Assembly: GCF_010093535.1 (NCBI RefSeq)
Contig: NW_022985183.1
Coordinates: 980,051 to 1,044,050 of the forward strand
Length of the DNA: 64,000 nucleotides
Source of the DNA: Lindgomyces ingoldianus
Taxonomy: Eukaryota; Ascomycota; Dothideomycetes; Pleosporales; Lindgomycetaceae
Direction: 5' to 3'
Shown here: piece by piece, positions 22,500-32,500 of the stretch
How the letters are laid out: each line of letters starts with the position of its first letter
Position numbering within the stretch: position 1 is the stretch's first letter
The notes under the pieces: model-generated
The model's input: only the letters and a program-made list of their open reading frames with translations
What the model was told of the DNA's origin: nothing
Database searches by the model: none
Position numbers and translations under genes: made by a program

Positions 22500-25400
22500 T
22501 CACACAGCATACAACCAAAACCCGTTAAGCACAAACGGCGCCCACGTCAACAACCCCTCTATCTGCTTCGGATCCAGCTCCAACACACCTCTCTGCACCG
22601 CCTTGGCCACATTGACCCACTTTGTTCCCTCTTCCTGCTGCTCAACAAATCTCTCAAAGAAAGCCCTCGAAAACTTCGCGCCCACCTTATCATATATAGG
22701 CCACAGTGTACTCACCACAGAGCTCGCCCCGGAATACAGCAGCGCAGGGACTAGGCCCATGACCTCATCTCCAGCTTTGACATCTGTCAGAGCGCCTGAG
22801 CACGCGATGACGTTTATATGCGAGCCCTGCTGAAACTTGAGCCCGAAGACATCGCGGGCTGAGAGAGTCTCGATGGTGCTCCGCCGGTTGGTGTTGTCGG
22901 TGTCGTCAGTGTTGCTGTTTTCATTGGCGCCAGGTTTGATAATGGGATTGGAGTTGGGGATGGGCGTTTCGAACTGGATATGGTGATCCAGCGGATTCTT
23001 GCTATCCCAGCTACAATGCGTTTGGACATGCAGCAATCTGCTCTCCTTCGCGTGCCTCAGGAAATTCTCTTTAGTGGATAATTCATCTTTCAGCGATGTC
23101 CCGCCGAGCTGTTCCGCAAGCTGAGACACGCTGGCGCGACCGGCTGCGAACTTGACGGCGTCTTGGCCAATGCCGGCGATGCCGGAGAAGAACTTGGGGT
23201 TGAGCGGGGCGCCGGTGTCGGATGCGTACTGCGCGGCCGACGAGCAGGGGCGGAGGAGCGAGTGGCTATGAGTATAGACACATGGGTTGCGGCGAATCAG
23301 TGCTTCGCCGTCGACGTTAAGGGCATGGAGCGGCATGCCGGTGAGGAAGTCTGTGGGGCAGAGAACGATGATGTCACCTTCTTTCGTCCGTTCTGCTAAG
23401 GGTTTGACGATGTTGCCACAGATCTCGTTATATTCGCTTCTTGACGCTTTGCTGGCGAGCTTGGGTTTCCGGTTATTGGCCGTAAACCAGGAAGAGGAGT
23501 CTAGATGCTCTTTCTTCCACTTCTCGACCGCGGCGACGTCGACGTCTAGGACATCTAACGTCGGGACAGTGCCCTTTCGAGCCGTCAGTAATAGAAGTTT
23601 CCCACGGTCAAAGAACGGATCCAGGTAGAACCAATCCACCAACACAACATCCTCTCCGAGTCGATCCGTAATATCGTTCAGATCATCCAGGCTCAGCGGC
23701 GTGCCCTCCCGCAGCGCAATGAGCTGTCTCAGCAGCGGATACTGCTCTCCTTTCATCTTCTTACGATGCTCATCCAGCCGCATGCGCCTAAAAAAGCGAT
23801 CCTTGGGCTCAGCCTCATCAATCTGGTGCTGCAGGTCCAGCATCTTCTGATAAACCGGACCTTCGACCTCTGACGCCTGAATGCGTTGAACGAGGCTGGG
23901 CGGGTTGGGGCGGTACATGCCGATGGCAAGGGACAGGAGCCTAGCCTTGTACTTTTGCGTGAGGGTCCAGACCGCTGTTCGATTTTCGTCGTCGAAGTTC
24001 CCTGGATCTACACCGTCTGTCCAGAGTCGTATGGCATAGCGTGTGGTTGTGTAGTTCATCTGCATTTTGTTGAGTTCGGCACGCTTTTCGATGCCCTCGA
24101 GACCCTCTTCCCACGAGGCTTCGCGCTCGGTGTTCGAGAAGATCTCATCAACCTCTGTCAGTAGCTTGAGACCTATTTGTCGCATCTCCGGAATTCCCTC
24201 CTCGCATTTCTCCAGGTCACCAAATAGTTCGACAGACAGCTCCAGCGCCTTTTCCTCGAACTCCGACCTGTTATCCTGCGCGGCAAGCGTCTTGTATATG
24301 GTCAAACGTCGCAGCGTGATGATGGCAAGCTGACCCTGTAAGCGCTCGATATTCGCCATCCCGACCTGCTGATTGGTCTTCCTGAATCCGTCAATTGCAA
24401 GGTCGCACCGCCTGTCAATCTCGATAATATAATGAAAGTTGTCAAACAGCGTCCACTGGCCGCCCTGCAGGAAGAGCGTGTAGTAGTTCCACGCAATACT
24501 CGCATGCCACGACCACTGCCATGACGATGTGAACTCCTTCATCATGCGCGGCAGCGATTCCCAGAGGCTGAGTAGGCTCTCACAGCTCCTGATGCAGAGC
24601 TGCCGGAACCCGGCGTCCGATGCCATCCGCTGATTCACGTCTAAGAACCAGATTAGACACATCAAGCGCCGATCGCGTGAGCCTCGGACAGGCGTCTGCA
24701 ACCACTTCCTGACGAACTCGTATCGGGCTACTGCTTTAGAGACTTCGGCCTCTTGACTGGGCGGCATCCATAGTGTTCGGAATAGTTGTTCTGAATCCTG
24801 TTCTCGAAGAGCAGCTAATTCCTTGTCCAGGTCGATGTTCACCCAATTTGCTGCCGCTGAAACTTGAGCATCCGGGGAGGCAGAGTCCCGGGAATCATGC
24901 GGAAGATCAAAAACCATACCCACATCGGCCACTGCCAAACGTCCAGCGGCAACATCTTGCAACGCAAACGCAGCCATTCTCTCAAAAATAATATTCGTCC
25001 GCTGAACTCCAGTGTCCCCAAACCCATTCAAAAAGCCCTCACCATCATCATTATCCTCTTCGGAATCATACGGCGCCTCTCCGAGAGCACCATCACCGGG
25101 CGCAATGACATTACCACGATTCATCTTGTTGACGCCAACCCAGCTACCAACCAACTTCTGCCATTTCGCTGCTTCGGCAGCAGCAGCATTAGACCCTTCT
25201 AGGTCTCGTAGTGTTTGCAGGAGGATGGCTTTACGCGTGTAGAGCGAATCCATCACTCGCGGTGGTTTGAAGTCGGGGTATTTCTTTAGGAATCCGTCGA
25301 TCCATTCAACAGCCTTCTGCGCATCGACGTGGGCGTGTTGAGCCAGACTATGCACCTCGTAAGCGTGGATCGCGACATCGATAAGATCTCCTGTGATTTC

Positions 25401-26507
25401 CTCGTTCGCACGTTCGAGCCGCTCTCGTAAGGCAAGACATGTGGCTCTGTACTCAAGATTTCCGGTCAATTCTGAAGCCTTGTTGGCCGTCTCAGCTGCC
25501 GTATCCAGACACCGCGTGTAATACGAATGCCCGTACTCGCCCATGCGGTCAGCAAGGTCGACTAGTGCACGCAGTCGTTCTACGTGGTCTGCAATGAAGC
25601 CTAGTTTCACTTGTTCGATTTCAAGTCGTAGAGGGACGATACGTGTGGCGTCAAGTCTCACATCAGCTTGCCACTGATCCAGAGCTTCGCTGCACAGTCT
25701 GATCTGCTTCTTGGCCATATCCAGGTCATGGACCTCGACCATTGCCGTTGTGAGCTGTAACCGCACCGAAGCGATCATGTATTTCTTGTGATTGGGCTCA
25801 TCGCAGGCTTCGAGGTCTTTGATGAATGCTTCACCAAGAGCGAGCCGTTCCTTCAGCGGCGCACGGTTGAGCTCAGGCCTGAAAATACCATTCGCTTCTT
25901 TTATTCTGCCTTGCTTGACAAGCTCACGCCGCAGGTCACCCAGTCCCTCCCAAGGGGTTGTTGAAGATGGATTGTTAGGCCGCGGAATAGCGTGGTAGTC
26001 GTCCATATTGCCTTCGAGTCCAGTCTGGAGCCTCGTCATCAGATACGCAATGACGTATCTCCACGCACACTGCACATGCAGTTCACTGTACTCCGAGACA
26101 GAAAGGTCTTTCAGCCATTGTTGAGTACGTCTGAGCTCTCTAATGGCAGGTTCCATATTCCCTCGACATCGATTCGCGCCGACACTATAGATCAAAGTGA
26201 GGAGCCGCCATTCCGGTTCATCCAGCTTTGCCGGGTTTTCCAGCCGATGACGCTCCAGGCGTGGTTCTAGAAGTTCGCATAGGTCCCTATATCGAAAGTT
26301 CGAGAAGTGTAGGTTTGCAAGCCCTTCGAGAACCACGGGGGTATCCAAATATGGGTGTAGATGGGTGATGAAAATGGAGACGGCATCTGCATATCTGCCG
26401 GTTCGATTTGTCCAGATCGCTTGTTCGAGATGGTCGACAGCCAAGGGAGGAATAGTGTTGTAGAGAGAGGTGAGCATGCCATTGTACACGCGAGGTGGTG
26501 ATCCCAT
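22500..26507 (-). CDS. TPR-CHAT protease (caspase-like family), large intronless protein
   Basis: An uninterrupted frame of 1335 residues from the ATG at 26507. About residues 1-860 are alpha-helical and TPR-like (repeated W/L/Y-rich helices such as AIWTNRTGRYADAVSIFITH). About 960-1335 match the CHAT domain (caspase HetF associated with TPRs, clan CD cysteine peptidases). The catalytic histidine motif reads RLLHVQTHCSWD (His1164), and the catalytic cysteine motif reads INVIACSGALTD (Cys1236, like the LSACET motif of the family). After it come GDEVMGLVPALLYSGASSVV, STLWPIYD and APFVLNGFW, the conserved C-terminal elements. Both dyad residues are present, so it may be active. In fungi and bacteria such proteins act as sensors or executioner proteases in cell-death and immunity modules. 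It is transcribed divergently from the gene at 26942 with a 434-bp gap, which suggests co-regulation. A possible 5' UTR intron (donor GTAAGA near 26562, acceptor CAG just before 26507) is seen. The likely location is cytosolic. Identification of the domain is firm; the biological role is inferred. Confidence 0.9.
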   Translation of the reverse strand: MGSPPRVYNGMLTSLYNTIPPLAVDHLEQAIWTNRTGRYADAVSIFITHLHPYLDTPVVLEGLANLHFSNFRYRDLCELLEPRLERHRLENPAKLDEPEWRLLTLIYSVGANRCRGNMEPAIRELRRTQQWLKDLSVSEYSELHVQCAWRYVIAYLMTRLQTGLEGNMDDYHAIPRPNNPSSTTPWEGLGDLRRELVKQGRIKEANGIFRPELNRAPLKERLALGEAFIKDLEACDEPNHKKYMIASVRLQLTTAMVEVHDLDMAKKQIRLCSEALDQWQADVRLDATRIVPLRLEIEQVKLGFIADHVERLRALVDLADRMGEYGHSYYTRCLDTAAETANKASELTGNLEYRATCLALRERLERANEEITGDLIDVAIHAYEVHSLAQHAHVDAQKAVEWIDGFLKKYPDFKPPRVMDSLYTRKAILLQTLRDLEGSNAAAAEAAKWQKLVGSWVGVNKMNRGNVIAPGDGALGEAPYDSEEDNDDGEGFLNGFGDTGVQRTNIIFERMAAFALQDVAAGRLAVADVGMVFDLPHDSRDSASPDAQVSAAANWVNIDLDKELAALREQDSEQLFRTLWMPPSQEAEVSKAVARYEFVRKWLQTPVRGSRDRRLMCLIWFLDVNQRMASDAGFRQLCIRSCESLLSLWESLPRMMKEFTSSWQWSWHASIAWNYYTLFLQGGQWTLFDNFHYIIEIDRRCDLAIDGFRKTNQQVGMANIERLQGQLAIITLRRLTIYKTLAAQDNRSEFEEKALELSVELFGDLEKCEEGIPEMRQIGLKLLTEVDEIFSNTEREASWEEGLEGIEKRAELNKMQMNYTTTRYAIRLWTDGVDPGNFDDENRTAVWTLTQKYKARLLSLAIGMYRPNPPSLVQRIQASEVEGPVYQKMLDLQHQIDEAEPKDRFFRRMRLDEHRKKMKGEQYPLLRQLIALREGTPLSLDDLNDITDRLGEDVVLVDWFYLDPFFDRGKLLLLTARKGTVPTLDVLDVDVAAVEKWKKEHLDSSSWFTANNRKPKLASKASRSEYNEICGNIVKPLAERTKEGDIIVLCPTDFLTGMPLHALNVDGEALIRRNPCVYTHSHSLLRPCSSAAQYASDTGAPLNPKFFSGIAGIGQDAVKFAAGRASVSQLAEQLGGTSLKDELSTKENFLRHAKESRLLHVQTHCSWDSKNPLDHHIQFETPIPNSNPIIKPGANENSNTDDTDNTNRRSTIETLSARDVFGLKFQQGSHINVIACSGALTDVKAGDEVMGLVPALLYSGASSVVSTLWPIYDKVGAKFSRAFFERFVEQQEEGTKWVNVAKAVQRGVLELDPKQIEGLLTWAPFVLNGFWLYAV

Positions 26508-26941
26508 CACTGCAGGGTGTATTGCTAGATAAGTTGTCGAATGAAAGTTGAACCTCTTACATGCGACGTGTGAAATACTCTTGTAGCATAATGTATAATT
26601 TTACTTTCTCAGCCGAGCTTCCCATCTTTAGGAATCTGTTGCATCTGCGGCCTGTTGCATGTGTGTCGAGTGGTACATGGGTACGCGAATACGAGTGCTG
26701 TGCGGCAAAATGTTATCAGAGGCTGGAAACGATCCAACCACGCTCCAGAACAAGCTAGACGCCTTTAAATAGCATCATTCCTACCTTTTCGGGACTGCAG
26801 CCTAGCTGTGCATAGATGCGTATGTGGGAATGTGATGAGTGGCTTACGAGCGTACTTGAACTCGGAGCTCCCTGAATATACTATTGATATCTGAGTACAC
26901 CTCCTGGTAGAACTCCTTTGCTGAAGAGTTTGCGCACAAAT
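26508..26941. promoter_or_regulatory. Shared divergent promoter region of the CHAT gene and its partner
   Basis: 434 bp between two divergent start codons with no other gene. It includes AT-rich words (tgtataattttac around 26590) and a possible intron in the leader of the CHAT transcript. No specific operator is recognised. Confidence 0.5.
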
Positions 26942-27894
26942 ATGACGCCAGAGATACACCAATCTACACCCACAACCGAAGGAACCACCAGGGATGGGGC
27001 GATAAAATGGGAAATCGAATTCGAGATCTTAGACGATGAGGAGTACTTAGACAGTTCCCAAACCAACACCGAAGAGGAGCTATCAATACCACGCGAGGTA
27101 ATCGCAGACGTCGTTGGCCGGTCCCGACTTGTCGCTGAACTGGAACGACCCATCAAAATTGGAACATATAAGGGATTGCCGGCCTATCTCCTTCGAACGC
27201 ACTTTGCCTTCCAGCGTGCGTCTACCAATTGGCTCTACCGCGTCCAGCAAGCTGAGATCACCATTGAGTTCGAGGATGCCCCCTATGAGAGCGGAAAGAA
27301 AGCGCAGCATCCAGCGGTGGCTGCATTCCATCCCGAGTTGTTCAAAGGCGAGATAACACCCGCGCTTGTCACCGAATCGGCGAGTGCGTCGATCAATGCG
27401 GGATACATATCCGCAGGTGCTGAGGTTGGAGTAGAGAAAAGCAGAACTTTTGTAAGTGTAATTCCCCCCAAAGCCATGTCACCCTCGAGCCCAACTTAAA
27501 AAGGCCACAGCTAGAGAAGGGTCGAGTCGTAGTCCATGGTGTCCGAGGCGGCGGCCGGAACCACAACATCATCAGCTGGGTGGTCGAACAGGACTCGGTC
27601 GCAAAAGCCGGGATCCCGCGAGCCATCCGTCTCCCTCTCATTGTTACCAGACCTATCGGGGGGCGTTTTTCAGCTCGTGTGACCATCACGGCGCACTATG
27701 GATTCTGGCGAGGCAAATTGGCGCGCAGTATCCCAGTTGTTGGAAAGAACAATGACCAGCTGTACTTTGACCCTGCAACTCTTGCAGCAATGGCTGAAAC
27801 AGGGGAGAAGGGCGTCGATGGCACGGCGGTTGCGGAACAGGTAGGAGCACTCGATGACGTGGATCTTGTGAGCTGGAGTTCGCTCCCGAATTGA
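26942..27894 (+). CDS. Uncharacterised beta-rich protein divergent from the CHAT protease; candidate effector or substrate
   Basis: Exons 26942-27451 and 27511-27894 encode 297 residues. The 59-bp intron is phase 0 with donor GTAAGT, a branch-like ccaact and acceptor CACAG. The first in-frame ATG (26942) is chosen as start. The protein opens with an acidic, Thr/Ser-rich segment, then alternating hydrophobic patterns that predict mostly beta strands (IKIGTYKGLPAYLL, EITIEFEDAPYE, IRLPLIVTRPIGGRFSARVT), a Gly/Ala-rich turn region (SASASINAGYISAGAEVGVE) and a short polar tail of about 40 residues after LYFDP. No signal peptide or obvious membrane helix. Fungal gasdermin-like proteins (RCD-1, HET-Q1) are of similar length (roughly 250-300 residues) with a short cleavable tail and often sit beside protease genes, so a gasdermin-like pore former activated by the neighbour is one hypothesis. 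I cannot confirm it by sequence alone, and a different regulatory or substrate protein is equally possible. Confidence 0.75.
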
Positions 27895-28175
27895 AGGGGC
27901 GTGATGCTTTGACACTTATTAGGAAAGAAGGAGGGGAACGTTTTGGTCGGGTACGCTAAACGGTAAGGGAAAGGGAAAGGACAAGAAAAGACAGGATTAT
28001 ACAGTCCCAGTTCATGATTGTATAACTTGATTGATTCGTCCAAAGGAGGACAATCTGCGGAGTTACCGCACTGTTGAGTGATATATCCTATGCCACGTAC
28101 GCCTCCGGTAATGCCGCTGATACCGAAACCCAGATGCCTTGTAACTCCATGCACCAGTCCACTTTGTATCGCACT
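27895..28175. other. Convergent intergenic spacer
   Basis: Between the stop codons of the 26942 gene and the thioredoxin remnant. It contains purine-rich sequence (gggaaagggaaaggac) and no supported ORF. Confidence 0.4.
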
Positions 28176-28640
28176 TCACCTTCTCGCTCGCACGCTGAAG
28201 GGGCTCTCCTCGGCGGCGCGGTATCCATCGAACGACAGCAGGCTGATGACGTACAGCGCTACGAACCGAACCGCGATATCTCCTAGGCCGCCGTTGCCCG
28301 ACATCATGCGTTACAATCCCGCAAAAGGCGATTCGTTGACGGGCCTGCTTGGTTGTGATGAAGATCCCAGTGTATATCCCTTCGACTGAAAAGCGGCGCT
28401 CGATTTGGCTCCGGCGTCATTTGCGGCTTTGCGTACGGCGGCTGTGAGGGCGGAAGGGTTGGCGCCGCGGATGGCGTCGACTACTGAGCCGGATTTCATG
28501 ACGAGGAACGTCGGCATGCTGCATTACTGTTAGTTTTCCTCTACTACACCTCTTGCTCTGGTGTATTCGAGATCGAAGGGGGAACAAGACGTACGCAGAA
28601 CGCCGTACTTCCGCGCCACATCCTGACAATACGGATCTCC
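28176..28640 (-). pseudogene. Thioredoxin-domain protein with C-terminal membrane segment, truncated and nonsense-mutated
   Basis: The minus strand encodes ...CQDVARKYGV (about 28620-28590), an intron of roughly 60-75 bp with a ctaac branch and GCAG acceptor just before 28517, then MPTFLVMKSGSVVDAIRGAN, the conserved cis-proline strand and following loop of thioredoxins. The frame stops at TAA (28313-28311). The same frame then continues to 28176 with GDIAVRFVALYVISLLSFDG, a plausible membrane helix, and ends EESPFSVRARR. A CAA-to-TAA change (CpA to TpA, the RIP context) would explain the stop. Upstream, everything before the CQDVARKY part, including the WCGPC active-site region, is missing and replaced by a fragment of repeat family Y (28641-28722). 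The gene is therefore decapitated at the border of the island. Thioredoxins reduce protein disulfides, but this copy lacks its redox motif. Confidence 0.75.
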
Positions 28641-28722
28641 AACCCCACGGAGGAAGGACGGACCGAGGCTGGTGAGGGCACGGCCCGCAGGGGTCACATC
28701 ACGTGATTCTCCAGGACAGGTA
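28641..28722 (-). repeat. Fragment of repeat family Y (Y4) at the island border
   Basis: Read on the minus strand, this stretch (cacgtgatgtgacccc, tgcgggccgtgccctc, accagcctcggtccgtcc) matches the right end of Y2 at about 55548-55605 (cacgtgacctccgcggg...accagcctcggtctgtcc). It directly abuts the thioredoxin remnant. Confidence 0.7.
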
Positions 28723-28736
28723 TAGCGCATGTACAT

Positions 28737-28812
28737 AGCAGTGCTGGCGATAGATCGATCCGATTCGTGGATCGATCCGAATCCACGCTATCCTGAATCT
28801 GGATTAGATCCT
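28737..28812. repeat. Short repeat W, copy 1, at the island border
   Basis: Starts cagtgctggcg and is rich in gatcgatccgaatc-type words. An inverted relative lies at 42000-42094. It marks the switch from GC-balanced to AT-rich DNA. Confidence 0.6.
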
Positions 28813-29252
28813 TGAATTAATTTATAGTCTTAGCTAAAAATTTGCTTCCCTATTAACAAAACAACTTTAAAAGTCTTATATAATAAAATCCTATAAATTA
28901 AGCTTAACTCTAGTGCCTAAAAATAAGGGCAGTAATATTAGAAACTTTGTATAACTACTAATGTCTAATAAACTTACTAAACAAAACAGCTATCTTCTTT
29001 AATACTACAATTTCTAACATACTATAACAGTTTATAAATAAATGCATAAGCAGAGCTTGTTTTAAGTCACTTATTAAACTCTTTCTAGAGAAGAAGACTG
29101 CATTAGAAGAAGCCTATAGAAGAAGACTATAAGCAGAGTAGACAATAAAAGGTAGTCTGTAGACTAAAACCTATAAACTATATTCCTATAAATTCCACGC
29201 AAAGACCTATATACCTATAAATGCTATGCAAAAAAACACTTCTTAGTAAGTC
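28813..29252. other. AT-rich spacer, left flank of gypsy-B2
   Basis: RIP-degraded, no gene. The last five bases (29248-29252, AAGTC) are the target-site duplication of gypsy-B2, so this sequence and that at 36454 onward were once continuous. Confidence 0.5.
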
Positions 29253-29542
29253 TGTAACGGCGCAGGCAAGACAATGGGTCCGAATGCGGTATGAATCCAC
29301 TTAGAGGCATATGGGAGTGCGTGGGGACTTAGAGACCTGGGAATACCAATAACACCTATAGGCCTTGTACGTAGGATATTAGAAAACTACTAAGCTAGCT
29401 ACAGGGGCAAGGTGCAACTAAATACATAAGGGAATAAGAGTAACTGCAGGGGACTAGGTTAAGACATGGTTAGGGCTAATACAGGGACCCTTTAGATAGG
29501 ATCTAAGCAACCTAAGATAGAACAATTTATAGAATTATTACA
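29253..29542 (-). repeat. Gypsy-B2 left LTR (3' LTR)
   Basis: 290 bp. The outer half is unmutated (caatgggtccgaatgcggta) and the inner half is mutated. Confidence 0.9.
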
Positions 29543-32500
29543 CTACCCCCTTTTTTATAAGCTAATAGTTTTTATCTGTAGTGTGTAGAAAAGATTTAAA
29601 ACTAATTTAAAAACTAATTTAAATAGAATATAATAAGTATAACTATCTTAACTAAAACTTCCTATTACTAAAAAATAAACTAAAAACCTAATACTAATAT
29701 AATGCCTTTATTATAATGTTTTTGTTTAGTAGTAACTAGCAGTGTAGTTGTTATTAATATAGTAAATTTATTATTTATAGCAATAAGTGTTTGCTTGCCT
29801 TACTTATATAGTCTAGTTAATGTTATTAGTTTTTTTTTTAGCTATTATCTAAATCTCTACTTTATAAGTATTATTATACACCTAACACTCTATAGCTTAG
29901 TCTGCTAACTAATTATAGCATTAAAAAAATTACTATGCTGCTCTGCCCCTCTTCTAGAGCCTCTTTAGAGGCGTTTTAAGTTATCTGCCTTTAGGCTGCC
30001 TACGCTCTAGCTTATAGCCTTTAAGTTAAGTTCTCTTTTTAGTTCTTTAGATTAAAGAAATGCAAGTATTACACTTTACATAATAAAAAATGCAACTTTA
30101 TATAAATATAGTTTAATATAGCTAAGGTATAGTTTACTAACGCGCGCGTAGGTCCTTTTATATTATAAGAAAAAATTTCTAGTCTTTTAGAGCTATCTTA
30201 AGCTATAGGCAGCAGCCTAAAACATAGGGAGTAAAAAAGACAAAAAAGGGGCCTTTAAAGCTATTTTAAAGTCTACTTAAAACCTAGCGCAGGTAGTGTA
30301 GGTTGTAAAAAGTTAAGAAGCTAGGCTTCCTGTAGCTAGTGTTTAAGTAGCCTTATTTTACTAGAATACTAAGCTGCTCTAATAAGTTTTAGCTTTAAAA
30401 GCTCTAGTGTTTAACTTTTAAGTAGACATTATAGCGCTTTTAAGTAGCTAAGAATAAAGTAGAGGGGGTTTAAAAAGAGTCTAAAGAGGAGAGAGGAGAG
30501 AAGAGAGAAGAGAAAGAAAGGTAGAAGAGGAGAAAAAGAAGAGTCTAAAGGTGTCTAACAGCTTACTATTAGACCTTCTAAGCAACATGTCTATAAAGTT
30601 ATAATAATATTATGTAAAAATATAATTTAACTTTTTACTTTTATACTTTATTATTTGCTAAGTAATCTATACCTTTTACACTAGCTTTAAAAGCCTTAAT
30701 CTACTTCTATAAGGCCTTTAGAGGTCCTAGCTAATTTAGATGCTTATTATAAAAAGCTTTTAATTTATAAGGGGGAACTTATAAAATTTAAAGCCTTATA
30801 CTAGACTAGATTAGAGTTATGTTCTACTTATTTTACTTAGTACTTAAGTGTTTTTTAGTAAAGCTTACTAGTAAGTATTTTCTCTACTTTTTACTTCTCT
30901 ACTTTATTAATAGCAATTTTAGGGGGTTTTAGAAGTTCTTATTTTAGAAGTAGATTTTAAGAGTCTTTATAAAGCATGTTTAGTATAAAGACATTATGTA
31001 TTTTTAACTCTAAAGGTAGCTTTAGGCAGTATAAGTTTTTAACTTATTTAAGTACTTTAAAGAGGCTTTTTTATTATTTAGATAGTTTTTAGCTAGGTCT
31101 TTAAACAGCTAGGTTTTTAGTGTTTAGGTAGACTATGTTACTAACTTTCTAGTTAACTAGCTAGTAGTAGCAGTTAACTATAGTTTGCATCTAATTCTAG
31201 GCTTTTTTTATATAAGTCTTAGCTAACTTCTAGGCTGCGTGTATATAGGTTGCTAATGCTAGAGCATCTTTTTAATTTAACTTGTCTGTAGCTATAATAG
31301 GTTCTGTAGAATGTTTCTAGTCTTAGCTTTAACATAGTTTAGAGCTGTATAAGACTTAATATAAAAACATTTTAATTATTATATAAAGTAAGGTTATCTA
31401 AGCCTAATTAATTAAAGGCAGTAAAGAACTCTAGTTATTTTAGTAAAAAAATATAAAAGGCCTTAGTTTTTAATTAATATATTTATTTATAATCTTTATT
31501 TAGCTATTTATTTCTTTATAATAGGCAGTAAAGAGCTTAACTTTTATACTTAAAATTTAATAAAATTTAGACTAGAAACTAGATATAAACTAAAGTCCTT
31601 AATTAAAAATAATAGTTTTAAGTATATAGCTAAAACAGTACACTTATTAAATAAATAAAGTAGCTATTTCTTAGGCATTAATTATTTTATAGTAAAGAAT
31701 AAAAATAGCTTATTTTAATAAGTAATTAATTATAACTATAATCTAATTATATCTAGACTTGTCTTTAGAAAACTCCTTAAAGTTAATGCACAAGTGCTGC
31801 ATTAGTTAAGCAGGAATTAGTAGGGGGTAGATAAAGCCTAGAGTTTAGGTCTATTTTAGATAAGCCTTATAATAAAGAAGGTAATTTTATATGTATTATT
31901 TATAAGTAGCCTCTATACCCTTTTAGTAGTACTTTTAGGCTAGTAACTAATAAGTCTTAGTAGCACTAGAATATGCTAAAAATACTTAGTTATAGACTTC
32001 TTAAATAAGTTAGGTACACAGTAACAAGTCTGCTAGCACATATAAGTAGTTAGCATAAAGGAGTAGTCTGTTTTCTATCTAATAATAGTAAAGTAGAAGT
32101 TCTTACTTCTGCGTAAAAAAAGCTTAATTTTTTTAAAGTAATACATTAATTAATTCTAAAAAATCTAAAGACATAACTTAGTTTAGTCCTTTTATAATAT
32201 TTAGTGTAGCTGCTTAAGTTGTTATTTAAGTAATATAGTACTAGGCTAGTTTAGAGTTAATTTAAAGGTGCAGTTAGTGTAGTCTTAGTAAGACCCTTAA
32301 CCTATTATTAGTTTAAGCTGCTTTTAAATTTTCTATGTCTTATTTATAATAACTAAGAATGTCTGCCCTAGTGTTGTTCTTACTAGGGGTGTACTTAATT
32401 TAGAAGTAATACTAAGCTAACTTTTTAGCTTAACAGACTTAACAAGCATTTAGCACCTTTATTATTATAAAGTACTCTAATAAATAATAATTAGTATATA

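Noticed and set aside
22603..26270. Plus-strand ORFs of 60-113 codons across the CHAT gene
   Set aside because: All are antisense to the 1335-residue frame and lack domains.
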